This document shows, piece by piece, positions 34,020 to 47,700 of a stretch of 64,000 nt of DNA. Below the pieces are notes generated by a model. It was not told the DNA's origin, did no database searches, and worked only from the letters and a program-made list of their open reading frames with translations. The stretch is from Physella acuta. Its lineage: Eukaryota > Mollusca > Gastropoda > Physidae. Where the stretch lies: contig NW_026732367.1 of assembly GCF_028476545.1 (NCBI RefSeq), positions 62,001 to 126,000 on the forward strand, read 5' to 3'. Within the stretch, counting starts at the first letter, position 1. Every line of letters begins with the position of its first letter. The translations under genes were made by a program, and so were the position numbers.

Positions 34020-34975
34020 AGTGGTATATCAACCATTCATGTGTGGGTCATTCACACATTGATGTAGTTCATCCATTCATCTGTGGGTCATTCACACATC
34101 GATGTAGTTCATCTATTCATCTGTGGGTCATTCACACATTGATGTAGTTCATCCATTCATCTGTGGGTCATTCACGCATTGATGTAGTTCATCCATTCAT
34201 CTGTGGGTCATTCACACATCGATGTAGTTCATCCATTCATCTGTGGATCATTCACACATTGATGTAGTTCATCCATTCATCTATAGGTCATTCACACATT
34301 GATGTAGTTCATCCATTCATCTGTGGGTCATTCACACATTGATGTAGTTCATCCATTCATCTGTAGGTCATTCACACATTGATGTAGTTCATCCATTCAT
34401 CTGTCGGTCATTCACACACTGATGTAGTTCATCCATTCATCTGTGGGTCATTCACACATTGATGTAGTTCTTCCATTCATCTATAGGTCATTCACACATT
34501 GATGTAGTTCATCCATTCATCTGTGGGTCATTCACGCATTGATGTAGTTCATCCATTCATCTGTGGGTCATTCACACATCGATGTAGTTCATCCATTCAT
34601 CTGTGGATCATTCACACATTGATGTAGTTCATCCATTCATCTATAGGTCATTCACACATTGATGTAGTTCATCCATTCATCTGTGGGTCATTCACACATT
34701 GATGTAGTTCATCCATTCATCTGTAGGTCATTCACACATTGATGTAGTTCATCCATTCATCTGTCGGTCATTCACACACTGATGTAGTTCATCCATTCAT
34801 CTGTGGGTCATTCACACATCGATGTAGTTCATCCATTCATCTCTCGGTCATTCACACATTGATGTAGTTCATCCATTCATCTGTGGGTCATTCACACATC
34901 GATGTAGTTCATCCATTCATCTGTGGGTCATTCACACATCGATGTAGTTCATCCATTCATCTCTCGGTCATTCAC
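34020..34975. repeat. 40-bp tandem array (GATGTAGTTCATCCATTCAT)
   Basis: About 24 units of exactly 40 bp (ATCTGTGGGTCATTCACACATT plus the named half). Variant units recur in order after nine units (360 bp), so a block of the array was itself duplicated. Confidence 0.97.
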
Positions 34976-34989
34976 TCAACAATGATGCG

Positions 34990-35305
34990 GACCGCATCGG
35001 GTGACACCATTTAGGGGGGGGGGGTGACACCAAGGCAAAAAAATAGAAAAATATAGAGAGAAAAATGATAATTAAACTTAATTAAGTGATTAATTCGAGT
35101 GTTAAAAAGTCTTTTAAGAGCAAATTTGACAAATCCAGAAAAAGATGAAAGGGGAGGAGGGGGTGCAAATCAAAAGTTTGAGGGGGTGGAGTGCAAATCG
35201 AAAATTGAAAGTTTGTCCCCGGGCGCCGGGAAGGGTCGCTACGCCTCTGGGGGGTGACACGATTAAGTGCCGCACCGGGTGACACCCGACCTCGCTACGC
35301 CACTG
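34990..35305. mobile_element. MITE-1 copy, long form, left end lost
   Basis: Right end CTCGCTACGCCACTG with GGTGACACCCGACC before it. Inside is a short-form end GGGTCGCTACGCCTCTG, as in the copy at 44130-44387. The left terminal repeat is not visible next to the 40-bp array. Confidence 0.75.
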
Positions 35306-37260
35306 GCTAAGGGCAAAGTCCAACTGAAAAACTCGACCAAAGAGTGAAAACAATGTAAAGATGCAAGACAAGCTATTCCTGTATTTAGTTTGATAACAAG
35401 GCAGGTCAATTACATAATAATATGCAGATCATATTGTTGAGTCATCGGAGCGGTTCCCAAAAAAAATGCCCATTGTTCCATTGTCGTCTTTTAGTTTCGG
35501 ATGTTTTCGTTTCAATGTTTTTTTTCTAGTCATCCACCATGGCTTGACGCATCGTAGCTGGGATGTTATTGTCGCGGTCTAGGTCCGGGAAATTATTAAG
35601 TAATTTGAATAACGGGCTTGGCACAAATGAGGTCGCGATGTTGCTTTGTTTTATACCCCCCCCCCCCCTCTTAATATACTCATCCACACGCATTGTCACA
35701 AAATTCAGACCTTAAATGACATTAAAGTAAAACTATCAACCCCCCCCCCCCCCCCCACCCCTCCTGAGCTCACTGCATACCGTCACAGATACCCGACCCC
35801 TCCCCAAAGTGTGACGTCTTTAACTTACTTTCTAAAAAAAACCTTTCGTTCAAGACGTAGATCTAGATGTGGAGTGGCGTGTCTGATGGCGATACATCCA
35901 TGAATAGACATCTAAAGCTTTGTTTGAACGGCGCATAACCTATTTCCTTATCAGTCAAAAAGACAGTAAATATATAAATCAAGTTCAAGGCCTTTTATTA
36001 CCTGGGACATTCTCGTGTGAACTCTGGCCTATTAATTAACAACGGGACAACGTTAATTCAGAAATTGAAAAAAATAAAAAAATAAAAACTAGCAAAAGCA
36101 GCACTCCTATAAGAGAACTTTTTCTTATCTTAAAATTACAACAGCCTTATATATTAAAACATTAGGTGGATGGGCTGTACACTACAGTAGTAAATTAGAT
36201 CGGTGGCCTCTTTTTAGTACAACGGTTCTTAGACTGGTGCCAGAGACCCGCGCACTGTTTATGTCCTTTTTTTAAATAAGGGTACATCCAGAAACGAGTT
36301 CACGCCTTTTTAACACCCCCCCCCTAATATTTTGACACATCATCTCTGAATTCCAGATACCCCCACCACCTAAAGTTACGTCACGTATTAGCCTTCATAC
36401 CTATATTAACATTTAGTTTTTGAAGTAGCGATTATTTTCTAAAATACTGCATGAGCTACTACAACGTTATGAATATTTATCTATTTTTTTACAATTTGCC
36501 AAAAAAAAAAATCTGCGACGTAAGTGCTCTAATTAATTTTCTAATGAACAATTTTTAAATTTAAAAAGTCAGTTATGCAGCCAAATAATAATCAGGGGGG
36601 GGGGGATTAAAAATTAATTACCTGCCACTTCGTAAATTTTTAATTAAGTTCGCTTTTAACTGTGTGTTGATTGCCGCCCCCCCCCCCCCCTTCACTTCTA
36701 ATCTGCAGCTTAATAGTTCAGATGGGGTAGGGGGCGGTGAGGATGGGATCACGCTACCCCCATTACCATATCGTGCTAGCGCCCATCCATAGAGTGCTTT
36801 AGTCACGGTCCATGGCCTAATGAGGTCACATATTTACTTAACCTAACCTATCTTTGAGTGGGGAAACTGCAATGGTAGGAAATGTAAATAATTTTTTTTT
36901 AAATTTCTATAGGACTGTTGAATTTCTTTTGAAAAATGGATCCATGGGATCGCAAACTCACCAAATGTGAGACCCACTGCTCAGCTGAAAGTCTAGTCGA
37001 CAGGGGTAAAAAAAAAAAAACCCTTTGCTATAGATTGACATAGTGCGCCATCCTGGGTCGTGTTGTGTAACAGTTTTCAGCCAATGCGTGGAGTTAGTGC
37101 ATTTTTCTTGACGTGCTGTTGTGTGTGTTTGTGCAAAAGATTAATCATCTTAATTAGTTTAATAATTATTAAAAAAAGAATTTAAATTTCAAATATGTGC
37201 AATGTAGACTTAGTTTCATTTACCGGTTACTAAATATTTGAATACTGATACTTATATAGG
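35306..37260. other. intergenic stretch upstream of the XDH-type gene
   Basis: Poly(C) runs at 35655, 35742 and 36680. At 35640-35835 are GTCACAAAATTCAGACC and AGTGTGACGTC motifs that resemble pieces of MITE-3. No exon recognised. Confidence 0.45.
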
Positions 37261-37271
37261 TTTCAAACAGA

Positions 37272-37439
37272 TATAAAAGGAAATTCCCGCGGGTCTTAAA
37301 TAAGCAACAAAACAACTGACACGGATTTATTTCAGCTGTCTTACTGCCGTCTAAAAGTTGTTTTTCAACCCTCCAGCTATTTGTTGAAGCAATAAGCAAA
37401 CTACGAATACGGGGTCAAACAGTTTTTTTTAATAAACAG
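37272..37439 (+). promoter_or_regulatory. candidate promoter and non-coding first exon of the XDH-type gene
   Basis: TATAAAAGG at 37272 is a good TATA box. About 30 bases on, transcription could start near 37303. The putative exon has no long frame and ends at AACAG|GTAAGC (37439), a strong donor. It could splice to ATCCTCAG|GTTTACC at 41541, just before the start codon. No transcript evidence; this is inference. Confidence 0.35.
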
Positions 37440-38261
37440 GTAAGCTCGCTTCACTGATGTAGCCTATTTAAAACTTTAATCCATAGTCTTTGTGGGTTAT
37501 TTATCTGCTTGACAACACCTGTTTCGGTATTTACGTATCGTGTTAACATTCTTTCTTACACTGTAGCGGTGTTGTATTCTTCTGTATAAATACTTTGTTA
37601 ATCATTTTCTGGAGATGACGATTTTCTATTTTCGTGTTTGAATACGCACACCCCCCTCTCTCTTTTCCATGACGCGATGTAGCTTGACACTGTATTAGTG
37701 TGTTACAGTGTGTAACGTGCATATTGTGTGTCTGTGTAGTGTGTATTGAGTTCAGCTGCCACGGAGTTGTGAGCGTTGATCAAGTGAGCGAGCATGAGAC
37801 ACGACATGCGGGCAAGCGTGCGTGCCATTAAGATTTTAATTATAATTAAGGCTATGCGTATGTGGGTATGCATAGCAGCCGTGATGTACAGTGCATTAGC
37901 GTTAATCCTCTTTGTAGGCCAACCTTTACAAATCGGTTATAAATATATCACTGAACTCAGGGGGATTAAGGGTTCAGATTTCCTATATTAATTCCCTTGC
38001 AGAGGGGGGGGGGGGGCAGGTATTGGGGGGATGTTGACACAAAGACACGTAGAGCTATAAAACTTGGGTCAATAAATTTGTCTACGCTAGGCCACATGAC
38101 CAGGCATAAGCAGGGAAATTACTGAGCCGAGAAATTAGATAAGCGAATTAATTTACGGCAACTCGTTTGAAAAGCTAACACCTGTTGAAAATAAGTTGAA
38201 AAACAAGACACATTTTAGTGGTATGTACCAACATTTCAGTATCTCCCATCGAGCATATATA
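37440..38261 (+). other. stretch without recognised gene
   Basis: Possible 5' part of a first intron of the XDH-type gene. A 65-codon frame at 37794 has no recognisable features. Confidence 0.4.
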
Positions 38262-38262
38262 C

Positions 38263-38347
<85 letters not shown>
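38262..38347. repeat. (AT)n microsatellite, left flank of LTR element 1
   Basis: AT tract of about 85 bp that directly abuts the TG end of the LTR. Confidence 0.97.
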
Positions 38348-38351
<4 letters not shown>

Positions 38352-39120
38352 ACGTTTACCTATCTACCAGCCAGATAGAAGGTGAACGTCCCCAGATTCT
38401 TTTTTCGGGGCCGTATGCAAATGACTTACAGCCTAAATGAATGAACACTAACTCAACAACACACTAGGGCTCGAATTTGAAGTCTAGGGAAAACTAGTGA
38501 TACTATTGACGTTAACACTCATCCAATCTGCATACAACCTTTAATAAGCGAACACAGTTGTGGCAGAACACTAGGTTAAACGAGATAAAATATTTAATTT
38601 AGAATATAACAAAACCCAACTTACAAAGCGTAAGAAAAAACACTATCACAGATTTTAACACTGTATAAAAATAGCCACAGGTCACACAACACTGCTATAG
38701 CTTCAAGAATCACTTGGCGACAAGTAATATTAAACTAGAAGACTAAAACAACTTAAGAAAGCATGGCACACTCAGGACTTAAGATCTCTCACGTTCAAAT
38801 GGTCAGAATCTATTGCCGGACAAAATGGACGGCTTGGTCCTAACAGACCGCTTAATCAAGGTAGACTGCCACGTGTGGCGAGTGTGCGAACCAGATAAAG
38901 ACTTATGCAACAGGGGAGGTTATCCTCAACTCATGTAGTCATTGGTTGGGATGGTCATCTGATCAGAATCAATCAATCAGATCTTTATGGAAAATTTCTG
39001 GGACCTAGACACCCTTAATAAGACAGTGGAAAAACCCCGGTAGTTGCACCATCACTCCATATAAGGAATTATACAATGTCAAAATAAAAATGGAACCTGA
39101 CTCGACCTAAGTAGGTCACA
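38348..39120 (-). repeat. 3' LTR of element 1
   Basis: Read on the plus strand it starts TGTTACG and ends GGTCACA, the usual TG...CA ends. The adjoining pyrimidine run TCCCCTCCCTTTTT is the polypurine tract of the minus-strand element. About 773 bp. Confidence 0.8.
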
Positions 39121-39659
39121 TCCCCTCCCTTTTTGGAAGTGACAGATAGGTTCCACAAAAACATACATAAGGAACCAATCTGGCAATGAGAATAAAAAAA
39201 ATGTTTTACAAATGTAGGCAATCAAAATCATAATACCAGATGAAAATATCCCTGAACATAAAAGCGAAGTAACTCAAACTTTTACAACTGGTGAAAGGGG
39301 AGTAACCCTTCCAAAAAATAATTATACATCAAAATCCCTCAAAAAAGGGTATTACAATATTTCCATATGGATATTAAAAGTGGTAAACCCGCCAGGGTAA
39401 GACCTTTATTTCAATGACTAGCTACAATATCAACTGAGTCATATGAGACATATTATTATAAAAAGATTACATATAATCAAAAACCACCTTTAATTAAGGT
39501 TCACCTGAAAATAAACAAAATATTCAACAGGAATGGAATTTTGAAAAATTCAAAACTCATACCACTCATCTTCATGTGAGTGTCACCCAAACACAACACC
39601 TGTGTATGGTCTTAATGAACCACAAAACATGTCACATGATCAATGTGTGCAATACGATT

Positions 39660-41304
39660 TTACATCCTTGACAAACAATCAGCCACAACATTATCACTAC
39701 CCTTAATGTGTGAAATTTCCAGATTAAAATTTTGGAAATATAAACACCATCTCAATATCCTTTGATTTGTTTGTCCTAACTTAGAGGTAAATTTCAGGGG
39801 ATCATGGTCAGAAAACACTCTGACTGGATTGGTTGAAGAAGAGACATAGACTTCAAAATGTTGTAATGACAAAACCAAAGCTAAAGCTTCTTTTTCAATA
39901 GTAGAGTAATTCTTTTGGTTCTCATTTAACTTCCTGGAAAAAAAGGCAATGGGATGGTCAATTCCCATGTTGTCTTCTTGAAATAGGACTGAACCAATGG
40001 CTAAGTTGCTAGCATCAATGGCAAGTTTAAAGGGCTTGCTGAAGTCTGGTGCAGCCATAACAGGAGCATTAGATAAAAATGACTTAATGGTTAAAAAAGC
40101 TTCTTGACATTTATTTGACCATTCAAACTCAACACCCTTTTTCAATAATGCAGTAAGAGGTTCAGCAATAGCTGAAAAGTTTTGACAGAACCGCCTATAG
40201 TAACCAGCCATCCCAAGGAACTTTTTGATTTCTTTACAATTTTTGGGAGGAGGTAACCTTACAATAGCATCTACTTTAGCTTCAATGGGCCGAACTTGGT
40301 TCGTTCCCACTTGATAACCCAAATAGGTAATTGAACCTTTACAGAAATCACTTTTATGCAAGTTTACAGTAAAATTCACTTCAGACAATTTTCTAAAAAG
40401 GTTAGTCAACTGAACAATATGTTCTTCAAAGGTATTAGAAAATACAACTATATCATCTATGTAGGCCTCACATTGGTCTATGTCAGCAATGACAGAGTTA
40501 ATGACCCTCTGGAAAGTTTGACCAGCATTTCGCATACCAAAGGGCATACGTTTGTATCTATAAAAACCATTAGGGGTTACAAAAGCAGATATTTCTTTTG
40601 CACGGTCAGATAAGGGGATTTGCCAGTATCCTGAAAGTAAATCAATTTTGGAAATTATCTTAGCTTGACCAACTTTATCAATAACGTCTTCTATTCGAGG
40701 TAATGGATAGGAATCAGCTTTGGTGAGCGCATTTACTTTCCTAAAGTCGGTCACAAACCTGAAAGATCCACCGTCTTTCGGGACTAGGAGACATGGGGAA
40801 CTCCAGTTGCTGAAACTGGACTCAATGATATCATTCTTGAGCATATAATCAATTTCATCTTTTATCAAAGCAGCTTTTTTCCGGATTAACTCTATAGGGG
40901 TGTTGTTTAATGGGTTTTGCGTCACCTACGTCTACATCATGAGGTGGAACCTTCGCTTCTTTGGGGACATCCCCAAAAATAGAGGGAAATGTCTCGAATA
41001 ATTGAGACAATCTATGGCTTTCCTCTGTGGACAAATGCATAAGGTGGACATTCAAATTATCTAAAAAGGAAGAATTTACCAATTTTGGGGGTTTCAATTT
41101 ATCATGTATCACATCATCAGAAACATTTGAACATACAGGTAAAGTAATTTTAGCTGTGGAATGAAAATTGTTACAATTATCATAATACTTTTTCAGTGAG
41201 TTAACATGAAACACTGTCTGTTTCTTTCTTCTGTCGGGCGTATTGACAACATAGTTCAAATCACTTAATTTTGAATGCACAGTAAAGGGTCCACAATATC
41301 TCAA
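39660..41304 (-). pseudogene. pol remnant of element 1 (integrase end, RT, RNase H)
   Basis: Order on the minus strand: integrase C-terminal GPF-type module (CGPFTVHSKLSDLNYV), a spacer, reverse transcriptase with the catalytic YIDD motif, and RNase H ending in NVVADCLSRM. The same order as in element 2 shows that integrase precedes RT. Not functional as it stands. Confidence 0.88.
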
Positions 41305-41319
41305 GGATAACGCATTGTT

Positions 41320-41323
<4 letters not shown>

Positions 41324-41396
<73 letters not shown>
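41324..41396. repeat. (AT)n microsatellite, right flank of LTR element 1
   Basis: AT tract of about 72 bp at the truncated end of element 1. Confidence 0.97.
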
Positions 41397-41398
<2 letters not shown>

Positions 41399-41578
41399 CA
41401 AAAGGTAAAAAACCTAGGAATTTAGCTCACCATGGTTTGTCACGTATAATCTATGTGTAAATGTCCTTACTTGGTCAGATACTACGTATGTCCCCCATGT
41501 CCTTAACTTATACATATACAGATCTAACCAATATCCTCAGGTTTACCACCCACCTAGTGTACATCATACAACACAACC

Positions 41579-41641
41579 ATGACGGAGACACCAACCAACA
41601 ACTACAAGAACAGACTCGTCTTCTTCGTCAATGGCCAAAAG
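41579..41641 (+). CDS. XDH: XDH coding exon 1
   Basis: Starts [20 protein letters not shown]; the ferredoxin-like fold begins at LVFFVNG. Donor AAAG|GTAAAC, phase 0. A possible acceptor, CCTCAG, lies 39 bases upstream of the ATG. Confidence 0.88.
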
Positions 41642-44600
41642 GTAAACATCGAACACATCAGTGATATTGATTCTCAGTGACGCTCTCTAAACTGTGTTTA
41701 CAATATATCAGTCTATAAGCTGATATACTGTATTCAGATGTGTGATTTTATAACAGCCTTTAACATTTCTCTAATGAGCTTCCACCATAGTCATAGTGGA
41801 TGTATAATTTCGATAATGGATGTATTTTTCTATAGTAGATGTATTTTTTCGATAGTGTATCTATTATTTCTATAGTGGATGTATTTTTCTATAGTGGTTG
41901 TATTATTCTATAGTGGATGTATTTTTCTATAGTGGGTGTATTAATCTATAGTGGATGTATTTTGATATAGTGGATGTATGTTTTTCTACCTCTAGGTGGA
42001 GGTGATCAACCCTGACCCTAGGCAGACATTGTTGCAGTACTTGAGGAAAGATCGTATCCTTATATAAGCTCACATTGTACCTGCTAAGGCGAAATTACAG
42101 TACTCACATTTTCACTTCAAAAGGTGGCTTACCATAAGTGCTTGAGTTAGAGTTAGGGTTAGGATCAATTTGAGGCTATTGTTTTTATGATCAAGTTTAG
42201 GTTTTGAACTCGTATTAAAGTTTTCATTAGATTAAAGCTTATAGTCAATTTATAATTAAAGGGCTGAAGTAATTGTTTAGTTGAGTCTAGGGCTACCATC
42301 GTATGTATGCTTTAGGTCAAGGTTTGGGCTGGAATTAAGTTGTTGGTTTTAGAAGTTTGGTGTTTGTTTTCCGAGCTTGTCTCTAGGATACACATACGTC
42401 CACCCACCTTAGGTGATTACTCGAGTCTATTCGGGGAAAGTAAAGGCGACAGGGTACAGTACTGAGAACAGAATCGCTCGTTGTGCGGAGGTCATTGAAA
42501 CATCAAAAAAAAAATTAACTAATTGTCTTGTAGTTGAGTTGGGTTAAGTTATACTAGACGAGACAACCAATTGTACCAAAATGTGAGAGTATAACTAAAC
42601 TACAGTTTAGAACAGCCAACAAAATCTACACGTTTACTCCAGATTTTTGCCTTAACCCTCTCCAAGTTCGACTCACAGGCACCAAGCTGGCGTGTGGTGA
42701 AGGGGGGTGCGGGGCGTGCACCGTCATGGTGGCCAGGTACAGCAGTGACACTGATGACGTCACGTATCCTTTGTTTTAAAAAAATGTCCGGTTGGTGCAG
42801 GAACTAGTGACCTGTTAAATACATTGTTCTTTTCTGTGGGAAAACATTAATATTTTTTTAAAACTTGTACAAGGAGACAATTATGCTTTCGATTTTTGTG
42901 TGTATGTGCGTCTGTGCGTGTGTACGGGAACGATTGCGTATGTGTCTGTGTATGAGTTATGTACCCATACGGTCAGTTTCTTAAAATAAAAACCTTACCA
43001 TTTTTTTCTGTATAACACCCCCCACCCCCACATTACTCCTACTGATTACGCACCGAACTACTCTGGCAGAATGAAGACAAAAACAAACAATAAAATGTTA
43101 TAGGATGCCGTGATCGGCTGGTAGAGCGCACGACTACCAACCGGAACGTATTGAGATTGGGTCCCGGGTTCGCGTCTGTGGGACGTCACTGAGTCTACTC
43201 AGCTCCTATTGGTACCTGACTTAAGTTATGGAAATTCAATACGTCATTTAATGCTTGATACATTGTAAAGAAAATAAAACAGTATAAAAATAGTCAACAA
43301 AGTTCCGACCGGATATAATGCTATTGTTGCTGTAGTTTTGTTGTTTACACAAATGTTCGACAGATACGCGAATTCCGTAATTTTTTCCGGAAAAAATGCG
43401 TCCCCACGTTTCTTATCTCAAAATCCTTGATTTAATCCCACCCCCGATACGTCACAAGGCAGTTCAAATTCGTCTATATTTCCTAGTTCATGTCGTCCTA
43501 ACCTCCCTTATCATAAAACTTTAACACGTCTCTGCGGTATGTGGGCGGCTTCTTTTACTTCCCGAAACAGAGAAAAAAGGTTCACCTTTTTTTTTTTAAA
43601 TGTTAGCGAACAAGATCAAGAAACAGCCAACATTCTGTTGTAAGTTTCACGTTCTCCCAATTGAGACAAACAAGTATGCATGGTAAAAAAAAAAAAAAAA
43701 AAACAAGCCGGGTACGCTTTTATTTTAAAAGAAAAAAAGAACGAACTCAAACAAAACAAGTAAATCTTTTGTATCATGCGATTTCCTACGGTCGGGGTGG
43801 GGGGGGGGGGGGGGGGGTGGGGGGAGAGAGTTATAAGTCTTTATTTGAACTTAAACTACTATACCTACAACTTTCCAACAAAAATGCGCAGTTATTTTAA
43901 TAATGTAGAAAAATTACTTTTTATTCAAACAATGCTACATTTTGATATGAACTCTATAATATCCTCTGCTCCTTAGCTTCAAAGTATAAAACATTCAGTG
44001 TTTCTTCCAGATTTTTTTTTCCGGGGGTGGGCGTACTTTATTTATTTATTTTTTTTGGGGCGGGGGGGGGGGGAAAGAGGGGAGTTACATTTTCCTGGGA
44101 GACGGACACTGGTAAAAGTATATGGTTTCCAGTGGCGTAGCGAGGTCGGGTGTCACCCGGTGCGGCACTTAATGGTGTCACCCCCGCAGAGGCGTTGCGA
44201 CCCTTCCCGGGGACAAACTTTCAAGTTTTCGATTTGCACCCCCCCTCAAACTTTCGATTTGCACCCCCCCCCCTCCCCTCAAGTTTTTCTCTATATATTT
44301 TGCTATTTTTTGCCTTGGTGTCACCCCCCTAAATGGTGTCACCCGGTGCGTTTCGCACCCCCCACCCCCCCCCTCGCTACGCCCCTGATGGTTTCTATAT
44401 ACATTCCATTTCGTTAGGGGGGGAGGGGGTAAACTTACTTCGGCATTGCTGACGGTCGCAATTTCTTTACAACCCTCAATTAACCATTGATCAGAACTCT
44501 GAAAAGGATTGTTTGGTATAGTCAGCACAAAACTATTGATTGTAAGTGTGCAACGGGTTTCCCCGTTTCAATATCTCAAGGCTCTTCCTATAGGAATTTC

Positions 44601-44667
44601 CGTGTTTCAAGACACTATACTGCAGTGGTTTCCAAACTCTTAGTCTCTGTCGCTCGCCTGAAACACA

Positions 44668-44734
<67 letters not shown>

Positions 44735-47700
44735 ATGTTCAGCTTTCCATTTCATAGTGGAACAAGGTATAACACAATTTAAAACACAGTCCAAATGTAA
44801 TAATCCAATATAATTTTCAACTTCTACAGGGGAACACTGAACATGGTACACAAAAACATTCCCTACTTCACTCGCTCTACACCACACACCGCTGACACAC
44901 ACAGTTCACACACTTCTTCTCTCACTTGCACACCACTACAAGGGGAGGCCACTCTCACACACACTTTATATAAACAAATACATCACACCTCCCCCCTTAA
45001 AAAAAATAGATTTCTTCTTTTCATTTGGTGAAATCTTTTTACAGTAGTTACCCTTTCCGGGGTTATATGAAATGAGAAATGTTGAAGAAATCTATTACAT
45101 GATGATAACTGAAAGCTAGAAGCTATTCCTATACTACAGCTTCGTATCTCATTCTACTTTTGGAATAGTAGGCCATCCAACTCTCTTAGGTATTGTTTTA
45201 GCCTGCGTTTCCTTTTTGGCTTCTCTCCGTCAAACCAAGAACTACCTACAAGACAGCACTTCTAAGGTGTATCTTGCACAACTATTTAACATATACTGCA
45301 AAATTTTTAATACAATTCATCAGAACATTTAACACCGAGACAAGGCATCAGCCACGACATTGTGTAGCCCCTTTATGTGCTTAATGTCCAATTGATATTC
45401 TTGTAAAAATAAACTCCACCGGAGTAACCTCTGGTTTTTTGTGCTCATCTTGTTGAGGAATGTCAGGGGGTTGTGGTCCGTTAACACCAGGATTGGTTGA
45501 GCCGAACAACTGATATAAAAATCCCATTGCTGCAACGCCAGGATTATGCCCAAACATTCTTTTTCAACCGTTGAATAATTGGCTTGGTGCTTATTAAATT
45601 TCTTCGAGAAATAACAAATCGGATGCTCCACTTCTTCTCCGTCTAACTGGGATATGACAGCTCCGACACCGGAATCGCTGGCGTCCACAGCTATTCGGAA
45701 TTGACGTTTAAAATCTGGGGTTACCAATACCGGGGAGCCAGTTAGCATGGTTTTAATCCTCACAAAGGCTTCTTCGCATTCTGGTGACCAAATAAACTTG
45801 GCGTTTTTTCTGAGAAGGTTGGTTAAGGGGGCGGCTATCACTGAAAATTGTTCACAGAATTTCCTATAATACCCTGCCATCCCCAGAAACCTCATTAACT
45901 GCTTTTTATCATTGGGAGGTGAAATAGCCTGAATAGCCTCTATCTTAGCAGCGATCGGTTTCACTTGTCCTTGTCCGACGACATGACCAAGATATTCGAC
46001 TGTGGCATGGCAAAATTCACTCTTGTTCAGGTTAACTGTTAACCCGGCCTCGTCTAGTTTATTAAACAGAGCTCGTATTTGTTTCACGTGGCTCACGAAA
46101 TCATTGCTGTAGACTATGATGTCATCTATGTACGCACTTGAATTTTCTAAGTCTGTGATGAGGCTATTGATGAGGCGTTGGAATGTTGCCGGAGCGTTTT
46201 TCATACCAAAGGGCATTACTTTGTACTGGTATAGTCCGTCAGGAGTAGCAAACGCAGATATTTCCTTGGCTCGATCGGATAGGGGAATCTGCCAATACCC
46301 CGACAACATGTCTATCTTGGTGACATAACGGGCATTCCCCATGCGATCTATCAAGTCATCTATCCTAGGAATTGGGAACGAATCAGCTTTAGTGACCGCA
46401 TTCACTTTCCTAAAGTCGGTACAGAACCGATAACTTCCGTCGGGTTTAGGTACTAGAACACAAGGGGAACTCCAATTACTTTTGCTATGTTCAATAATAT
46501 CGTTTTCCAGCATATACTTCACTTCTGTTCTCATTATCTCCAACTTTATTGGGTTTACCCTATATGGATGTTGTTTAACAGGAGATGCTGACCCAATATC
46601 TACGTCATGAGCAATGAGGTTGGTCTTGTTTGGAATGTCAGGAAATAAAGTGGCAAAATCTCTAATTCCGGACGTAACAGCTTCTTGTTGGTCAGTGGAA
46701 AGATGTGAAAGTTTGGCTGGTAAATTGGACAAGATCTCTGAATTTTTTAATTTATATTGTCCTGCCTTTTCTGTAGGGATCTCATCCTCAGGATCACAAA
46801 AGTTTATCATAGCGACAGTCTTCACTGGGGCTGGTTGGCTTTCTTCTCTCTTAAAATATTTCTTTAACATATTGACATGGCACAATTGTCTCTTCTTCTT
46901 CCTGTCGGGGGTCTTTATCACATAATTCAAGTCATCGTTCTTGGATTCGACCTCATATGGGCCGAAATATCTGGCTTGTAGTGTCTGACCTGGTATGGGG
47001 AGAAACACCAATACCTCATCCCCCGGTGAAAACGAACGGGCTTTCGCCCTCCTATCATACCATGTTTTCATTTTATGCTGTGATTGTTTCAAGTGAGATC
47101 GGGCCAGTTGACAGGCGTCACTTAGTTGATTCTTGAATCGAAGGACGTAATCTAGAAGACATTCGGTTGGGGTCGAAGACATCCACATATCCTTAAGTGA
47201 TTTCAGTGGACCTCGAACCGTATGGCCAAACACCAGTTCGAAAGGACTAAATCCCAGAGATTCCTGTACCGCCTCTCGGGAAGCAAACAGCAGCATGGGA
47301 ATTCCTTCGTCCCAGTCTCTTTCGTTGTCATAACAGTATGTACGGATCATGTTTTTCAGTGTTTGGTGGAATCGTTCTAGGGCACCCTGAGATTCTGGAT
47401 GATAAGCACTCGACATACACTGTTTTACTCCCAATTGTTTCATCACTTGTTTGAACAATCTGGCAGTAAAATTGGTTCCCTGATCGGATTGCACCTCTCT
47501 GGGTAGACCAAACACTGTAAAAAATTTGATTAACGCTTTCACAATGTTTGGAGTTTTAATTTTCCGGAGAGGAACAGCTTCTGGAAATCTGGTCGCAGCG
47601 CACATTATGGTCAACAAGTATTGATGGCCAGATTTGGTCTTGGGTAGTGGTCCTACACAGTCGATGATAATCCGACTGAAAGGTTCTTCGAAGGCCGGAA

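Larger units (their letters stand above)
38348..41322 (-). mobile_element. LTR element 1: truncated Gmr1-like Ty3/gypsy fossil
   Basis: Minus-strand retroelement with one LTR (38348-39120) and the end of the integrase region followed by reverse transcriptase and RNase H. The 5' half, including the 5' LTR, gag and most of the integrase, is absent, and the remaining coding part has about one break. It is flanked on both sides by (AT)n tracts, as is element 2. Family by domain order: integrase before RT, the Gmr1-like arrangement. Older than element 2; age cannot be measured because only one LTR remains. Confidence 0.88.

Noticed and set aside
34020-34975. CRISPR-like regular array
   Set aside because: Units are contiguous with no unique spacers, and the genome is eukaryotic.
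43105-43225. tRNA gene
   Set aside because: Only A- and B-box-like segments remain and the stems do not pair; the following GGTACCTGA tail is shared with other copies, so it is a SINE.
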